From JAWKNZ01 sp041391425 (GTDB taxonomy: Bacteria; Bdellovibrionota_B; Oligoflexia; Oligoflexales; JAWKNZ01), in the NCBI GenBank assembly GCA_041391425.1, contig JAWKNZ010000004.1:1-64000 (forward strand): 64,000 nucleotides of DNA, read 5' to 3'. This document shows, in pieces, positions 33,524 through 42,905 of the stretch (the stretch's first letter is position 1; every line of letters begins with the position of its first letter). The notes below the pieces were generated by a model, which saw only the letters and a program-made list of their open reading frames with translations, was not told where the DNA came from and did no database searches. The translations under genes and the position numbers were made by a program.

Positions 33524-35602
33524 ATGAAAAGATCTAGTTTCATTGTTAATAGTTACCCCTCTTTAATTAAACTAGCATTTGTTTGCAGTATGCTGTTTTT
33601 TGTTTTTTATCTTTTTGATAAAACACCATTTAGCTATACTGTTGAAAATCGTTTTTCTCTTCCTACCTTATACCAAATGCGAGCGCTACTAGGGAAAAGC
33701 CCTTCCTTGCATAAAAAAATAAAACTCTTTGGATTTGATGATACCACCCTTGGCCAGATGGGAAAGCCGGACCTTACCATTGAAGAATGGGCTATCTTAT
33801 TCAAGGAAATTGCTAAACGAAAGCCAAAGGCTATTTATGTTGATAAATTATTTGCACTTAACTCGCTACGAGAGAGTGAAAATACGTCGGCAGCAAACAT
33901 TTTGACGTCCATTAAAGTACCAATTATCACCATATCATTTGTCACACCAAGGAAACTTTCTTTTCGTAAGCAGCTTACTATGGAGGGTGATACCTATAAG
34001 ATTTTATCACTATATAAAGATAAATTTTCGTTATTGAAAAGCCCTTATCTTAAACTTTATCCGGCTTTAGGTTCGTATATTTATGGCCCTCATTATACGC
34101 TACAACCATATTTTGACCATGTAGGTCATGCATTGAATGCGGATCAGGGAAAGGCTATTCCCATTATACAAACAGGAGCGCAAACCATGATTCCTCATAT
34201 GGTTTTTGTCGGACCATATGCGTTAAAAGCCATTCACGGAGAGCTTTATGCTGGTAAACAGCATATTCCCGTTGATGTTCAAGGGCGAGTTGTAGTTGAT
34301 TTCTTCGAAAGAAAGCAGTTTTTCCAACGAAATGTTCGCATGCTTAAACTATTTGAAAAAATAAGAAATGATAAAGAATTGAATGAAGTTGATGAGGGAG
34401 ATATCGTTCTAATTCTTCCAAGTATGTTTACTGGAGGCACCGATTTTGTCAGAACTCCTATTGGTCCGATGCCCGGCGGTTATGTTATAGCTTCCTTGCT
34501 TAATAGCTTGGTTAGAGAAAAATGGATCCAACCGACTCAGTGGAACACTGCTGCATTGTTATTATCATGCTTGTTAGGTGTGCCCATTGTTATATTGAGT
34601 GGGGCTTGGTTTTGGGCCTATATTTTTATTTGCCTTGGTTGTTATATCAGTTTTGCTGTGGCCTTATTCTCCTACTATAACGTCCTTATCAATATTTCCG
34701 TACCAATGGGAGCGTATACTATAAGCCTTATTACATTTATAACATTTAGAAATCAAGTACGTGAAAAACTAGCTTTTTTCGTGAGGATATTAAAAACTGA
34801 AAACGAAGAACTTCGCAGTGAGATTGACCATGCCAGCCAAATTGCGCAAGTCTTTACCCCTGGAGAGCCGCCGAAATGGCCGCAATTATCTGTCAGTGCC
34901 TATCATGAAACATTAATTAATGCTAGTGGGGACTGGTATACTTTCGAAAGGTCAAAGTCTGGGAAGTTGTATCATATTTTGATGTGCGACATCACTGGAC
35001 ACGGAGTGCAAGCTGCAATTATTGTATCGACGTGTAAAACAACTCTCAGCATGCTCGTGCACGAACACCCAGAATATTTGGAGGATATAAATTTCTTTGA
35101 ACGCTATATCCGCGTTTTAAATTCAACGTTATGTTCTCAGGGTAAGGGTAAACACGTGACCACAATGATTGGTATCAGCATTTGTTTAGAGACAAATAAG
35201 ATTCATCATATCACTGCTGGCCATCCGCCGGCGTTGCGTTTTTCTAAAATGAAAGCCCAAAGTGACTATCGATTAAGTACGTTAAAGTCTCAGCATAACC
35301 CTTTAGGATTTTATGAGACTAATAATTTTGTTTCACATATTTCTGACTTTGTTCCCGGTGATGTTTTGGTGCTTTATACCGACGGCGTGCCTATGCCTAG
35401 AAATTCAAAATTATTAATTAAAAAGATTTTAGAACTGTTTGATGGCAAAGTATATTCAGATTCTGCGGAAGATTTTTTTTCTTTTATAAAACTATTGGCT
35501 CGCAAACGAGGTTATGACATTGTAAACGATGATGTAAGTTTGATTGTTTTAAAATATGAGGCATTGGCTAATGAAGGAAGTAAAGATTTGCTTCGTGCTT
35601 GA
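33524..35602 (+). CDS. CHASE2 sensor with SpoIIE-type PP2C phosphatase output
   Basis: 692 residues. TM1 ~17-32, CHASE2 domain ~33-340, TM cluster ~345-415, coiled linker, then a PP2C/SpoIIE phosphatase (~450-685). Metal-site motifs are ASGDWYTF, MCDITGHGVQAA, AGHPPAL, VLYTDGV and NDDVSLIVLK. Such enzymes dephosphorylate anti-anti-sigma factors in partner-switching systems. It shares its sensor type with the two CHASE2 kinases at 24-28 kb, so the three may read related signals. Monocistronic, with a poor ribosome site. Confidence 0.87.
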   Translation: MKRSSFIVNSYPSLIKLAFVCSMLFFVFYLFDKTPFSYTVENRFSLPTLYQMRALLGKSPSLHKKIKLFGFDDTTLGQMGKPDLTIEEWAILFKEIAKRKPKAIYVDKLFALNSLRESENTSAANILTSIKVPIITISFVTPRKLSFRKQLTMEGDTYKILSLYKDKFSLLKSPYLKLYPALGSYIYGPHYTLQPYFDHVGHALNADQGKAIPIIQTGAQTMIPHMVFVGPYALKAIHGELYAGKQHIPVDVQGRVVVDFFERKQFFQRNVRMLKLFEKIRNDKELNEVDEGDIVLILPSMFTGGTDFVRTPIGPMPGGYVIASLLNSLVREKWIQPTQWNTAALLLSCLLGVPIVILSGAWFWAYIFICLGCYISFAVALFSYYNVLINISVPMGAYTISLITFITFRNQVREKLAFFVRILKTENEELRSEIDHASQIAQVFTPGEPPKWPQLSVSAYHETLINASGDWYTFERSKSGKLYHILMCDITGHGVQAAIIVSTCKTTLSMLVHEHPEYLEDINFFERYIRVLNSTLCSQGKGKHVTTMIGISICLETNKIHHITAGHPPALRFSKMKAQSDYRLSTLKSQHNPLGFYETNNFVSHISDFVPGDVLVLYTDGVPMPRNSKLLIKKILELFDGKVYSDSAEDFFSFIKLLARKRGYDIVNDDVSLIVLKYEALANEGSKDLLRA

Positions 35603-35608
35603 ATTATT

Positions 35609-35773
35609 GTAACTATTCAGCGTATCTTTTCCCTTCAATATGTCGCTTGATACATCGTCATCCTGAGTGAAGCGAAGGATCTCGAAATTGCGAAATAGAT
35701 CCTTCGCTTCACTCAGGATGACGGGCAGTCAAGGCTTTGAATCGATCAGATAAAAAATACGCTGAATAGTTAC
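35609..35773. repeat. Nested palindromic repeat, REP/MITE-like
   Basis: Outer 17-bp arms GTAACTATTCAGCGTAT (35609-35625) and ATACGCTGAATAGTTAC (35757-35773). Inner perfect 27-bp arms begin CGTCATCCTGAGTGAAGCG at 35656-35682 and pair with 35697-35723. It lies between convergent genes and may terminate both. A cousin of the inner sequence (GTCATTCTGAGTCGAAGG) is at 56592-56633. Confidence 0.7.
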
Positions 35774-35883
35774 GAATTATTTAAATGCATGTAAGGTTGA
35801 CAATAGGTGAGATACCCCCTTCCACAAGAGGCGAATTTATTTCACCATAGTATTCTTTTTTGATGCCGGCTTACGAAATAAGA

Positions 35884-36339
35884 TTATAACTGACTTTGAG
35901 CATACTTTTCCATTTTTTCAAGAGTTTCCATGCCACTAGACTCGGCGTTATGTTCTTTTTCCTGAGTATATACCGACTCACTATTAAACCTTAGAAGCAA
36001 GGTAACTTTTGTTTGTGTGCCCATACCTTCAAATGTGATGGTCGATCTAAAATCGGGTGGCGTATCTTTTGAACTACCATGGTCATAAATTATTTTCTTA
36101 TTTTCTTCAATTTCAAGATATTTGATATAATTTGGAAACTTTCCATATTCGGCATGTTCCATTAGAAACTCCCAAGAACCTCCGACTACAAACGTCATGG
36201 AACTAGTTGTTGTCGAAAATCCATGCGGCCCCCACCAGTGATCAAGGTGCTCTGCCTTTGTCCAGACCGCAAACACGAGGTCTACTGGAGCATTTGCAAT
36301 CCGCTCTACCTTCATTACCAGATTATCTTGATGACTCAT
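35884..36339 (-). CDS. SRPBCC/AHSA1-family protein
   Basis: 151 residues, a complete AHSA1-like START-fold domain. It begins ERIANAPVDLVFAVWTKAEHLDHWWGP and contains FVVGGSWEFLM and FRSTITFEGMGTQTKVTL; the C-terminal helix is SSGMETLEKMEKYAQSQ. The family binds hydrophobic ligands; the specific role is unknown. Start at 36339, two bases after the stop of a truncated relative, so the two were probably a translationally coupled pair. Confidence 0.8.
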   Translation of the reverse strand: MSHQDNLVMKVERIANAPVDLVFAVWTKAEHLDHWWGPHGFSTTTSSMTFVVGGSWEFLMEHAEYGKFPNYIKYLEIEENKKIIYDHGSSKDTPPDFRSTITFEGMGTQTKVTLLLRFNSESVYTQEKEHNAESSGMETLEKMEKYAQSQL

Positions 36340-36341
36340 GT

Positions 36342-36506
36342 TTACCTCATTAATTTATCTTGTATATATGCTTCGAGCTGTTTCACGACTGTTCCCCACC
36401 CGTGCTCAAATCCCATATCTTCATGTTGTTTTTTACTTTCTTCATCGTTATGTAGAACAATAGCCGTATACTTTGTACCTTTGCCGGCACCTGAGCTATC
36501 ATTTTT
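36342..36506 (-). pseudogene. C-terminal remnant of a second SRPBCC gene
   Basis: The 54 codons before the stop read GTKYTAIVLHNDEESKKQHE, then DMGFEHGWGTVVKQLEAYI, the typical last strand and helix of AHSA1-type proteins. The frame is closed by TAG directly upstream (36507-36509), there is no start codon of normal position, and the N-terminal two thirds are absent. It is a 5'-truncated gene whose end still abuts the intact SRPBCC gene. Confidence 0.65.
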
Positions 36507-36692
36507 CTAAGTTTTTTAAACTCTATGGGTAAGAGAAAGCAATTCGAATAAGCTTTATTACAATTGTATTTATCTTTTAGAAATTAGCCTAGATCAAAAA
36601 ATTGACTCGTAAGCCAGATGAAACAATACTTACGAGTTTTGCAGAAAAGCCAATATGGTAGTTAAAGATGAAATCTATATATTTATTTTAAT

Positions 36693-37439
36693 TTAAAAAA
36701 ATAGTTCTTGCCAATGTTCATTAAGATAAATAGCAAATCCTTGAGCACTTTCGTAAGCTTTACGAACTTCTTCGTCATTAGTTTTTATTTTTACTCTACT
36801 TATCCATTCTAGATAGTTAATGGGAAGCTGATTAGGTTGAGATTGTAAATCCTTTTTGTATGTTTGATATCCTATACCGCTTGGCAGAAAACCAGAAAGT
36901 TCTTGTATCTCATCTCTAGCAGTAGCAACCGATTCTTCCTGATCATTAATAAATCGATTGATGTCTTCAGCACTAAGTTGATTCTTACCAAGAGGATGGT
37001 CAGTTCGTGGCTTTAGTGATGATGCTTTATCTATTTCTTCTTGGTGTTTCAATATTTTATGGTGTAGTTCCGCTATTTTAATTTCAACATGGTCTTTTAA
37101 CCTTTTTTCGAATTCAGCAAGAGGCATTTTTTTGTAGTATTCCTTGTCTCCTGATTTTATTAATTCCATACAAGCTGCAATTTCTTCATTGCTATAATTT
37201 AATCTTTGGGAATATTCATCGCAATTATAAGCATATACTGTATCGCCTTTAAGACTTAAAATACCAATGATATAAACCTGATGACGGGTAGTATTAGGAA
37301 AGAAGCGGTCCTCTCGTTCTTCGAATAACCTATTTGCGGTATCTTTTGTTGTAGAGTCTTGCTGTAACTTATCGTTGCTTTTACACCCAAACCAAAGCGG
37401 GAGTATTGTTAAATACATTACTATAATGAGATGTTTCAT
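36693..37439 (-). CDS. Lipoprotein of unknown function
   Basis: 248 residues. Lipobox LWFGC around residue 19, after MKHLIIVMYLTILP. The mature part is strongly charged with helical stretches (ELHHKILKHQEEIDKASS) and no recognised domain. GGAGGGG is 5 bases before this ATG; 18 further in-frame codons upstream are unlikely. Monocistronic. Confidence 0.65.
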   Translation of the reverse strand: MKHLIIVMYLTILPLWFGCKSNDKLQQDSTTKDTANRLFEEREDRFFPNTTRHQVYIIGILSLKGDTVYAYNCDEYSQRLNYSNEEIAACMELIKSGDKEYYKKMPLAEFEKRLKDHVEIKIAELHHKILKHQEEIDKASSLKPRTDHPLGKNQLSAEDINRFINDQEESVATARDEIQELSGFLPSGIGYQTYKKDLQSQPNQLPINYLEWISRVKIKTNDEEVRKAYESAQGFAIYLNEHWQELFF

Positions 37440-38073
37440 GTTTCCCCTCCAATAATTCTGAAAAATGAGATTTTTCTTAAGACTAAAAATCACTGAGTTA
37501 GTTATAATTCATGGTAATGTACTAAGTTTACCCCTGCAATATTTCCTTAGATATATCGAAGTAAAAAAAGTCGAGTGGGATTATGGATTTCTTATATAAG
37601 TTATTGATAAGTTACATTTTATAATGTGGCTATGATGTGCGAAGTGGAATAAAACTAAATGATGCCAGATTCAATTGCAGCACTTAATTTTAAAATATAC
37701 TTTAATTTCTTACTATTATGTATAAATGGCTACCGCATAAATTTCTCTATTCTAGAAGCTAGAATTATCTATGAATAAAGCTCGATAAAAGTAACTTCAT
37801 TAAGTAAACGAAATAACTTGCAGAAACTATTTCTGATTGTCATTGATTCATTTTGACGTAGTATTTTTACATCTTAAGATCTATATTTCTTAATTAAATT
37901 TAGATTAAGAATTTGACATAAATTTTCATATATAATACTTCGTTTCAGATGGTAGGCAAAGTAGGGTGCCGCTTGAGATGGATTGCTTTAAGCATCAACA
38001 TGATATCAAGACTAATATGATCGAACGCAGTCATGCAGAGTGAAAATTACATCTTATTGAGAAAGGAAATAAT
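37440..38073. other. AT-rich spacer upstream of the secreted GGDA protein
   Basis: 634 bases with no convincing gene. TTGACA (37913-37918) and TATAAT (37931-37936) are both present but only 12 bases apart, too close for an ordinary promoter. A long leader probably precedes 38074. Confidence 0.45.
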
Positions 38074-39105
38074 TTGAAAATACAATTATTAGTAGTAATT
38101 TGTTTTTTGTTTTTAACAACGTTCATTCCTTTAGCACGAGCTGAATTTGAAACACATGGAGGTGATGCTGTGGTTTGTTTTACAATTCCAATCGTGGAAG
38201 CTACGGTGCTAGTAGTACCTCCTAATGGTAGATTAATTACCGAAGGTGGTTATCGTGCTATCTCAAGTATAGAAACTTTGGAGTCGTTTCAAGCACGTTT
38301 AAATTTGCAATCTCATTCTGTATTAAGTGAGTTAGATCAATACGACGAAAATTTAGAGTCTTTAAAATTTTTGACTGATCAATGGAAAGTACTTCCCGAA
38401 TTTTATGATTTAATTATCGAGCAAAGAAATACTATAGGTACTATATCCGAATCTGGTTTACCCGCTCAATTTGGAATTAATGATATACAAGATTCTGACT
38501 TTCAGTTGGGTGTACCAAGTAATTGCTCTGTAATTCAACTTGCGATGCAGAGATTTAACGAAGTTTATTATGATGCAAGGTTGTGGAAGCATCTTTCTGC
38601 AGGGCAAAAATCGATTTTGCAATTGCATGAAGAGATTTATCGAATAGGATTTATGAAATTTGATCATCAAAATTCTTTAAGAACTCGAGAATTGATTGTT
38701 AAAATGTTGCAAACTAACTCAAAACATCTAGATGAGTTATTTTTTCAAAAACAGACCAGTTTTTATGGGTTTGATAAGTATTTACTCCGATCTATATTTG
38801 TAGTGGAATTTATGAGGTCACTTGAGCTTGTGAAATCATTAGATAAACTTGTTAACGATTATTATAAAACTCAGGATGAAAGCTTATTATTAGAAGTCAA
38901 AGAAGTGTTTAATAATCTAGCCTTTAATGGCTATCAAGGTGATGAAGGAAATCTACCAGGAAAATATTCTGAGAAAATGGGAAATCTATATTTTACACTC
39001 CTGCAATTTCTAGCAGTTCCAGAAGATAATGCTGGAACAACACTTGATGAAATTCGAAAAACTAAAGAATATCTGCAATATCTGAAAAGTGAGTATGTTA
39101 AATAG
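38074..39105 (+). CDS. Secreted protein with GGDA motif, paired with a TIGR02147-like regulator
   Basis: 343 residues from a TTG start behind AAAGGA. Signal peptide ~1-23 (LLVVICFLFLTTFIPLARA). The mature N-terminus FETHGGDAVVCF resembles the GNGGDALRL segment of the kelch protein at 18582. The rest is largely helical with no known domain. It is followed by a TIGR02147-like gene 51 bases later; the earlier pair has the regulator first. Function unknown. Confidence 0.7.
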   Translation: MKIQLLVVICFLFLTTFIPLARAEFETHGGDAVVCFTIPIVEATVLVVPPNGRLITEGGYRAISSIETLESFQARLNLQSHSVLSELDQYDENLESLKFLTDQWKVLPEFYDLIIEQRNTIGTISESGLPAQFGINDIQDSDFQLGVPSNCSVIQLAMQRFNEVYYDARLWKHLSAGQKSILQLHEEIYRIGFMKFDHQNSLRTRELIVKMLQTNSKHLDELFFQKQTSFYGFDKYLLRSIFVVEFMRSLELVKSLDKLVNDYYKTQDESLLLEVKEVFNNLAFNGYQGDEGNLPGKYSEKMGNLYFTLLQFLAVPEDNAGTTLDEIRKTKEYLQYLKSEYVK

Positions 39106-39156
39106 ATTGTGATAGGATGCGAAGATATTACTATAGCTAAATAAAAGGAGGCTCTT

Positions 39157-39939
39157 ATTCCTGATCGAAATCAATTTGTTGAGCTGCTCAAGGCATCATT
39201 ACATAAGAAGATGATGCGCAACTCAAATTATAGCCTTCGTGCTTTTGCTCGAGATTTAGATATAAATTCTGGGACACTTAGCCAAATTTTTTCAGAAACA
39301 AGGATTCCCTCTTCTGAATTGGCTAACTCTATATTTTCTAAATTGGATATCAAGGCAAATGTTCGTCGTGATTGTTTAGAGCAACTAGAGAAATTACGCC
39401 GAAACAATAGAAAAAATTTTGAGTTCTTAGCTATTATTGATTATGATAAGTTTCATCTACTCAAGGAATGGTTTTATCTTCCCATTCTTGAATTTATAAG
39501 AATTGCAGAAAAGCCATGTACGCTTTATCTTCTTTCTAAGAAATTATCTATTCCATTTGATGAAGTTAAAATTGCCATAGATTGTTTAGTCACTAATGGA
39601 TATTTAAACAAAAAAACATCAGATGTGATAGAGTTGAATCCAGATTTTCTTAGTGCATCGACTGTAGGCTCTGTTATAACTTCCCCAGAATTAAAAAGAT
39701 TTCAGAAAATTAATTTAGATCTAGCTAGTAAAGCGCTAGATGAAATCGAGATTGAGAGTAGAGATAACTCTACTGTTACCTTTAGTGTTAATTTGAAAGA
39801 TATTCAGTTAATGAAAGAAGAGATTAAAAAATTCAGACGGAAAATGATTAAGTTATTTAGTAAAAATAAAAGGCCTAAAGAGCGGGTATACAACATGTCC
39901 ATAGCTTTATTTCCAGTTTCTGAAAAGTTAGTTGATTAA
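39157..39939 (+). CDS. TIGR02147-like regulator with apparent ATT start codon
   Basis: Predicted DNA-binding regulator, 260 residues if it starts at ATT (39157). The frame stays open back to a TAA at 39142 and has no ATG, GTG or TTG before 39211. AAAAGGAGG (39143-39151) sits 5 bases before ATT. The added residues PDRNQFVELLKASLHKKM align with DFRQILRGKLEERCQQN of the paralogue at 17758, so they are truly coding. HTH: YSLRAFARDLDINSGTLSQIF. The C-terminal part matches the paralogue in layout. Partner of the preceding secreted protein. Confidence 0.78.
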   Translation: MPDRNQFVELLKASLHKKMMRNSNYSLRAFARDLDINSGTLSQIFSETRIPSSELANSIFSKLDIKANVRRDCLEQLEKLRRNNRKNFEFLAIIDYDKFHLLKEWFYLPILEFIRIAEKPCTLYLLSKKLSIPFDEVKIAIDCLVTNGYLNKKTSDVIELNPDFLSASTVGSVITSPELKRFQKINLDLASKALDEIEIESRDNSTVTFSVNLKDIQLMKEEIKKFRRKMIKLFSKNKRPKERVYNMSIALFPVSEKLVD

Positions 39940-40087
39940 TACTTTCGTCCAGATTTTTTACTTGAAGTAAGACCTAGCAATACTAATAAATGGTGGAGGT
40001 GGTAGTTACCTTGTAAGAATGAACTACAGATTCTTCTCTAAGGTAAGTGCTGATATGAAATTCTTACAAATATAGAGTAAACAGGGG

Positions 40088-41251
40088 CTATACATTGATA
40101 ATCTCAAGTATTTTATTTGGTTGTATAGAAGATTTGAATCTAACGACTTTTGCCTTTTCTAGAAGGTCTCTGATTTCACATTTATGTGACTCTTTCAAGC
40201 ACAAAATAAGGTTATTAATATTTGCTTGCTTATATTTTACTAACTTTTCATCTAGGTATTGTTGCGTCCAGAATCCGACTATTTCCAAATACCAAACTAG
40301 GTTTTTATTTGTCCTATGTGTCAAAGCAAAGTCAGGAAAAACTAAAGAATGACCTGCTTGAAATGGACCTGGCTCTCTTTTTAAATCCCAATCATCCGTA
40401 GATTTTAGAAATTTTTTATAAAAATTCTCTTCCAACTTGCTGTCAAAAGGTTTTAAGTTTTGTTTAGGAAAAATGGGATCTGCTTTACTCAATTTCAATA
40501 TTTTTACTTGCTTTCCATATTGTATCCAAGCACTTAGAGAAAACTCATTCATTGCAGCCAAGTATGGAACTAGCCCACCAAGTTCTTTGCCGTAAATACT
40601 TGTTTTCTGTAAAATAGACAAAGGGCCTGAAATTTCTATTTCTGTTATGCCATTTACTTTGTTTTGTAAAAGATGACAAATTAAACCTTTCCATTTTGCA
40701 TAGCGAATAATAGGGCGAGAGCTTTCAGAAATGAATATGTTGACTTTTTCTGAACTTAGAAGGAGTGCTTGTACCATTAATAAATTTGCTTTTAGCAACA
40801 AATTTTCGATATCATCCATTTCGCTAGGCTGTATCGATATCCTTGCGCTTTTCAGATCATAATACATGAAATGCTCAATAGCATGCTTTGGGATTTTAAA
40901 ATGCTTCGAAGCTCTTTCTATCGCAAATTTTCTGGTTTTTAAGGATATCTTTGTTTTGGCACTTTCTCTGAAACAAAACTGTCTAATTTGAGATGGCTTA
41001 ATTGCTTTAAACTTTTTGGATTTAAAGAACTGTTTATCTAAAATTGATTGCATAAGTTTTTGCTTTTTATAGGAAGCTCCATAAAATTGCTTTTGAGAAA
41101 GGATCAGATTATTAAATTGATAGGATCTTCCAACATTTCTCTTATATACTTCTAGAAGGCTTTGAATCCAAACCTTATCATAAGAATTGTAAAATACCGG
41201 CAGCAAATAATCAGATGTTGTTTTTAATTCTATTGAATTTGAAATTTTCAA
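40088..41251 (-). CDS. Bax1-like (DUF790) nuclease, partner of XPB helicase
   Basis: 387 residues. The C-terminal nuclease core shows VFPDFALTHR followed by WYLEIVGFWTQQYLDEKL, the PD-(D/E)xK-type signature typical of Bax1/DUF790. In archaea Bax1 binds XPB and cuts near DNA bubbles during excision repair. It overlaps the helicase gene by 41 bases and starts at TTG behind AGAGGAAAG. The N-terminal 250 residues match the expected length of the family. A repair or defence role is possible. Confidence 0.8.
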   Translation of the reverse strand: MKISNSIELKTTSDYLLPVFYNSYDKVWIQSLLEVYKRNVGRSYQFNNLILSQKQFYGASYKKQKLMQSILDKQFFKSKKFKAIKPSQIRQFCFRESAKTKISLKTRKFAIERASKHFKIPKHAIEHFMYYDLKSARISIQPSEMDDIENLLLKANLLMVQALLLSSEKVNIFISESSRPIIRYAKWKGLICHLLQNKVNGITEIEISGPLSILQKTSIYGKELGGLVPYLAAMNEFSLSAWIQYGKQVKILKLSKADPIFPKQNLKPFDSKLEENFYKKFLKSTDDWDLKREPGPFQAGHSLVFPDFALTHRTNKNLVWYLEIVGFWTQQYLDEKLVKYKQANINNLILCLKESHKCEIRDLLEKAKVVRFKSSIQPNKILEIINV

Positions 41252-42626
41252 AGGGCTTTCCTCTTTTAATGGATTGTCGTTCTTCGTGTGTGTTGAGCAT
41301 GATTAGCTCATAGACTATGGCTTTTTTACCTTCTGATGGGCGTAATAAGCGCCCAATCCGTTGAACATGTTCTCTTTCGTTTGAGTTTCCACCTACGATG
41401 ATGGCAACTTCCGCATCCGGAATATCTATCCCTTCATTTAGCACTTTGCAGGAAACGATAGCCTTGATCTTGTCTTGTAAAAAATCTTGTAAAATTGATT
41501 CTCTTTCAGCTTTTTTAATTTCGCTCGTGATAGCCGGAATTAGATAGAGTCTGGATATGGTAATAGCTGATTCTGAATCCGAAGTGAAAATCAATTTTTT
41601 GCAGTTTTGATGTTGTTGAAGAAGACTTTCTAATTTTACAATTTTTGCTTCAGGCAAATTCACTATTCTACGCGATCTGAAATAAGCTGCAAGGGCTTGT
41701 CTTCCCGAGGCAGATAAAGATGAAAGTTTAGTGAATTCTTGCCAATTTGAATCAGGATATTGTTTTTTAAAGGAGCGATAATAACTTTTAAACAATTTGC
41801 TTTCTCGCTCATATCTTACTGCTTCCACTTGATTGAGCCTGAGTGAAACTTTAATATGGCTAAAATCCGACAAATACACGCCTGTAAGGTCATGTATATT
41901 CATGCTAAAAATAATTGGTCCTACGAATTCTTGTAAGTTTTGTAGTTGCAGGGAATTTTTATCAGAATCTGGCCTGGTTGCAGTTAATCCTAATCTATAA
42001 GGGGCGATGCTCATAGAAAAAATCTCATCTCGTATAGCATTCCCGAAGTGATGTACTTCATCTATTATTAGAAGTTTAAAGCAGTTACCAATCCAAGGCA
42101 TGTTTCTAAAGGCGCTTTCAAATGTACTTACAGTTATAGGGTGTAGCTTTTTGCATCCGTCACCCAAAATACCTATCGGGCCTTTATAAAATTCATGAAC
42201 ATTTTTAATCCACTGATGAAGGAGCACTCTTGTAGGAACTAAACAAAGTGTGCTGACATTTGAATAGGCAATGGTAGCTATTGCAACTCTAGTTTTACCA
42301 GCACCCGTTGGTAAACAAACAATTCCTTTTTTTCCTGATGCTTCCCAGTTTAAAAGTGCAGCTTTTTGATATGTTCGCAGAGAAATGGCTTCCCAATTTG
42401 AGAGGGATCCAAGGGATTTATAGACCCTATCATCTAGCCGATGACTTTGATTTGAGGCAAAAACCTTAACGATCTCATCATACTTAGATGCTTTCGCCCT
42501 TTGCGCGCCCACGCGCTCATCCCAAACAAATTGCTCAAAAAGGCTAGAGGAATTGCTACTTTGAACTTTGAGAAGCAATGTTCCTTTGTTAAATTCTAAG
42601 ATATGTGATGTCGAATAGGTTTGCAA
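41211..42626 (-). CDS. XPB-like superfamily 2 DNA helicase
   Basis: 471 residues. After a ~75-residue N-terminal domain come the helicase motifs: RTYQKAAL (Q-like), I PTGAGKTR, Ia VPTRVLLHQW, II IIDEVHHFG, III GLTATRP, V VLNEGIDIPDAE, and VI VQRIGRLLRPSEG. The order and the thumb-like insert fit bacterial/archaeal XPB. The overlapping downstream gene encodes Bax1. Its 5' end borders the accessory segment with toxin-antitoxin and ars genes. Confidence 0.88.
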   Translation of the reverse strand: MQTYSTSHILEFNKGTLLLKVQSSNSSSLFEQFVWDERVGAQRAKASKYDEIVKVFASNQSHRLDDRVYKSLGSLSNWEAISLRTYQKAALLNWEASGKKGIVCLPTGAGKTRVAIATIAYSNVSTLCLVPTRVLLHQWIKNVHEFYKGPIGILGDGCKKLHPITVSTFESAFRNMPWIGNCFKLLIIDEVHHFGNAIRDEIFSMSIAPYRLGLTATRPDSDKNSLQLQNLQEFVGPIIFSMNIHDLTGVYLSDFSHIKVSLRLNQVEAVRYERESKLFKSYYRSFKKQYPDSNWQEFTKLSSLSASGRQALAAYFRSRRIVNLPEAKIVKLESLLQQHQNCKKLIFTSDSESAITISRLYLIPAITSEIKKAERESILQDFLQDKIKAIVSCKVLNEGIDIPDAEVAIIVGGNSNEREHVQRIGRLLRPSEGKKAIVYELIMLNTHEERQSIKRGKPFENFKFNRIKNNI

Positions 42627-42765
42627 AAGAAAGTCTCCAAGAGAAAAATATGCCCTCTTAGTATGCTATTAGTTTTTAAAACATGGAAAAGACATTTTGA
42701 TTTTATGAAGAAAATTTGTTCGATAACCAACGAAAAGTGGTGAAGAATTTTCAATCACTTCCCGC

Positions 42766-42790
42766 TGGTGGAGGAGGCTGCAATCGAACC
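42766..42790 (-). repeat. tmRNA-3'-end-like direct repeat, copy C
   Basis: On the minus strand GGTTCGATTGCAGCC, then TCCTCCACCA. It differs from copy A (46749) by one base over 25. It resembles the T-loop and CCA end of tmRNA genes, a frequent integrase target. It is the left boundary of the HigBA/ars segment. Confidence 0.55.
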
Positions 42791-42905
42791 TAAAAAAAAG
42801 ATAATAGTATTAAGGGAAGTGTTTGTAATCACTAAAGTTTTCAATCCACATCTAGAGCGTGCTCCTTCGCCCTGGTTCAAACACCTGTACGAAACATAAA
42901 CTTGG

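Noticed and set aside
37913..37936. Consensus TTGACA and TATAAT upstream of 38074
   Set aside because: The spacing is 12 bases, too short for a sigma-70 promoter; left as an observation only.
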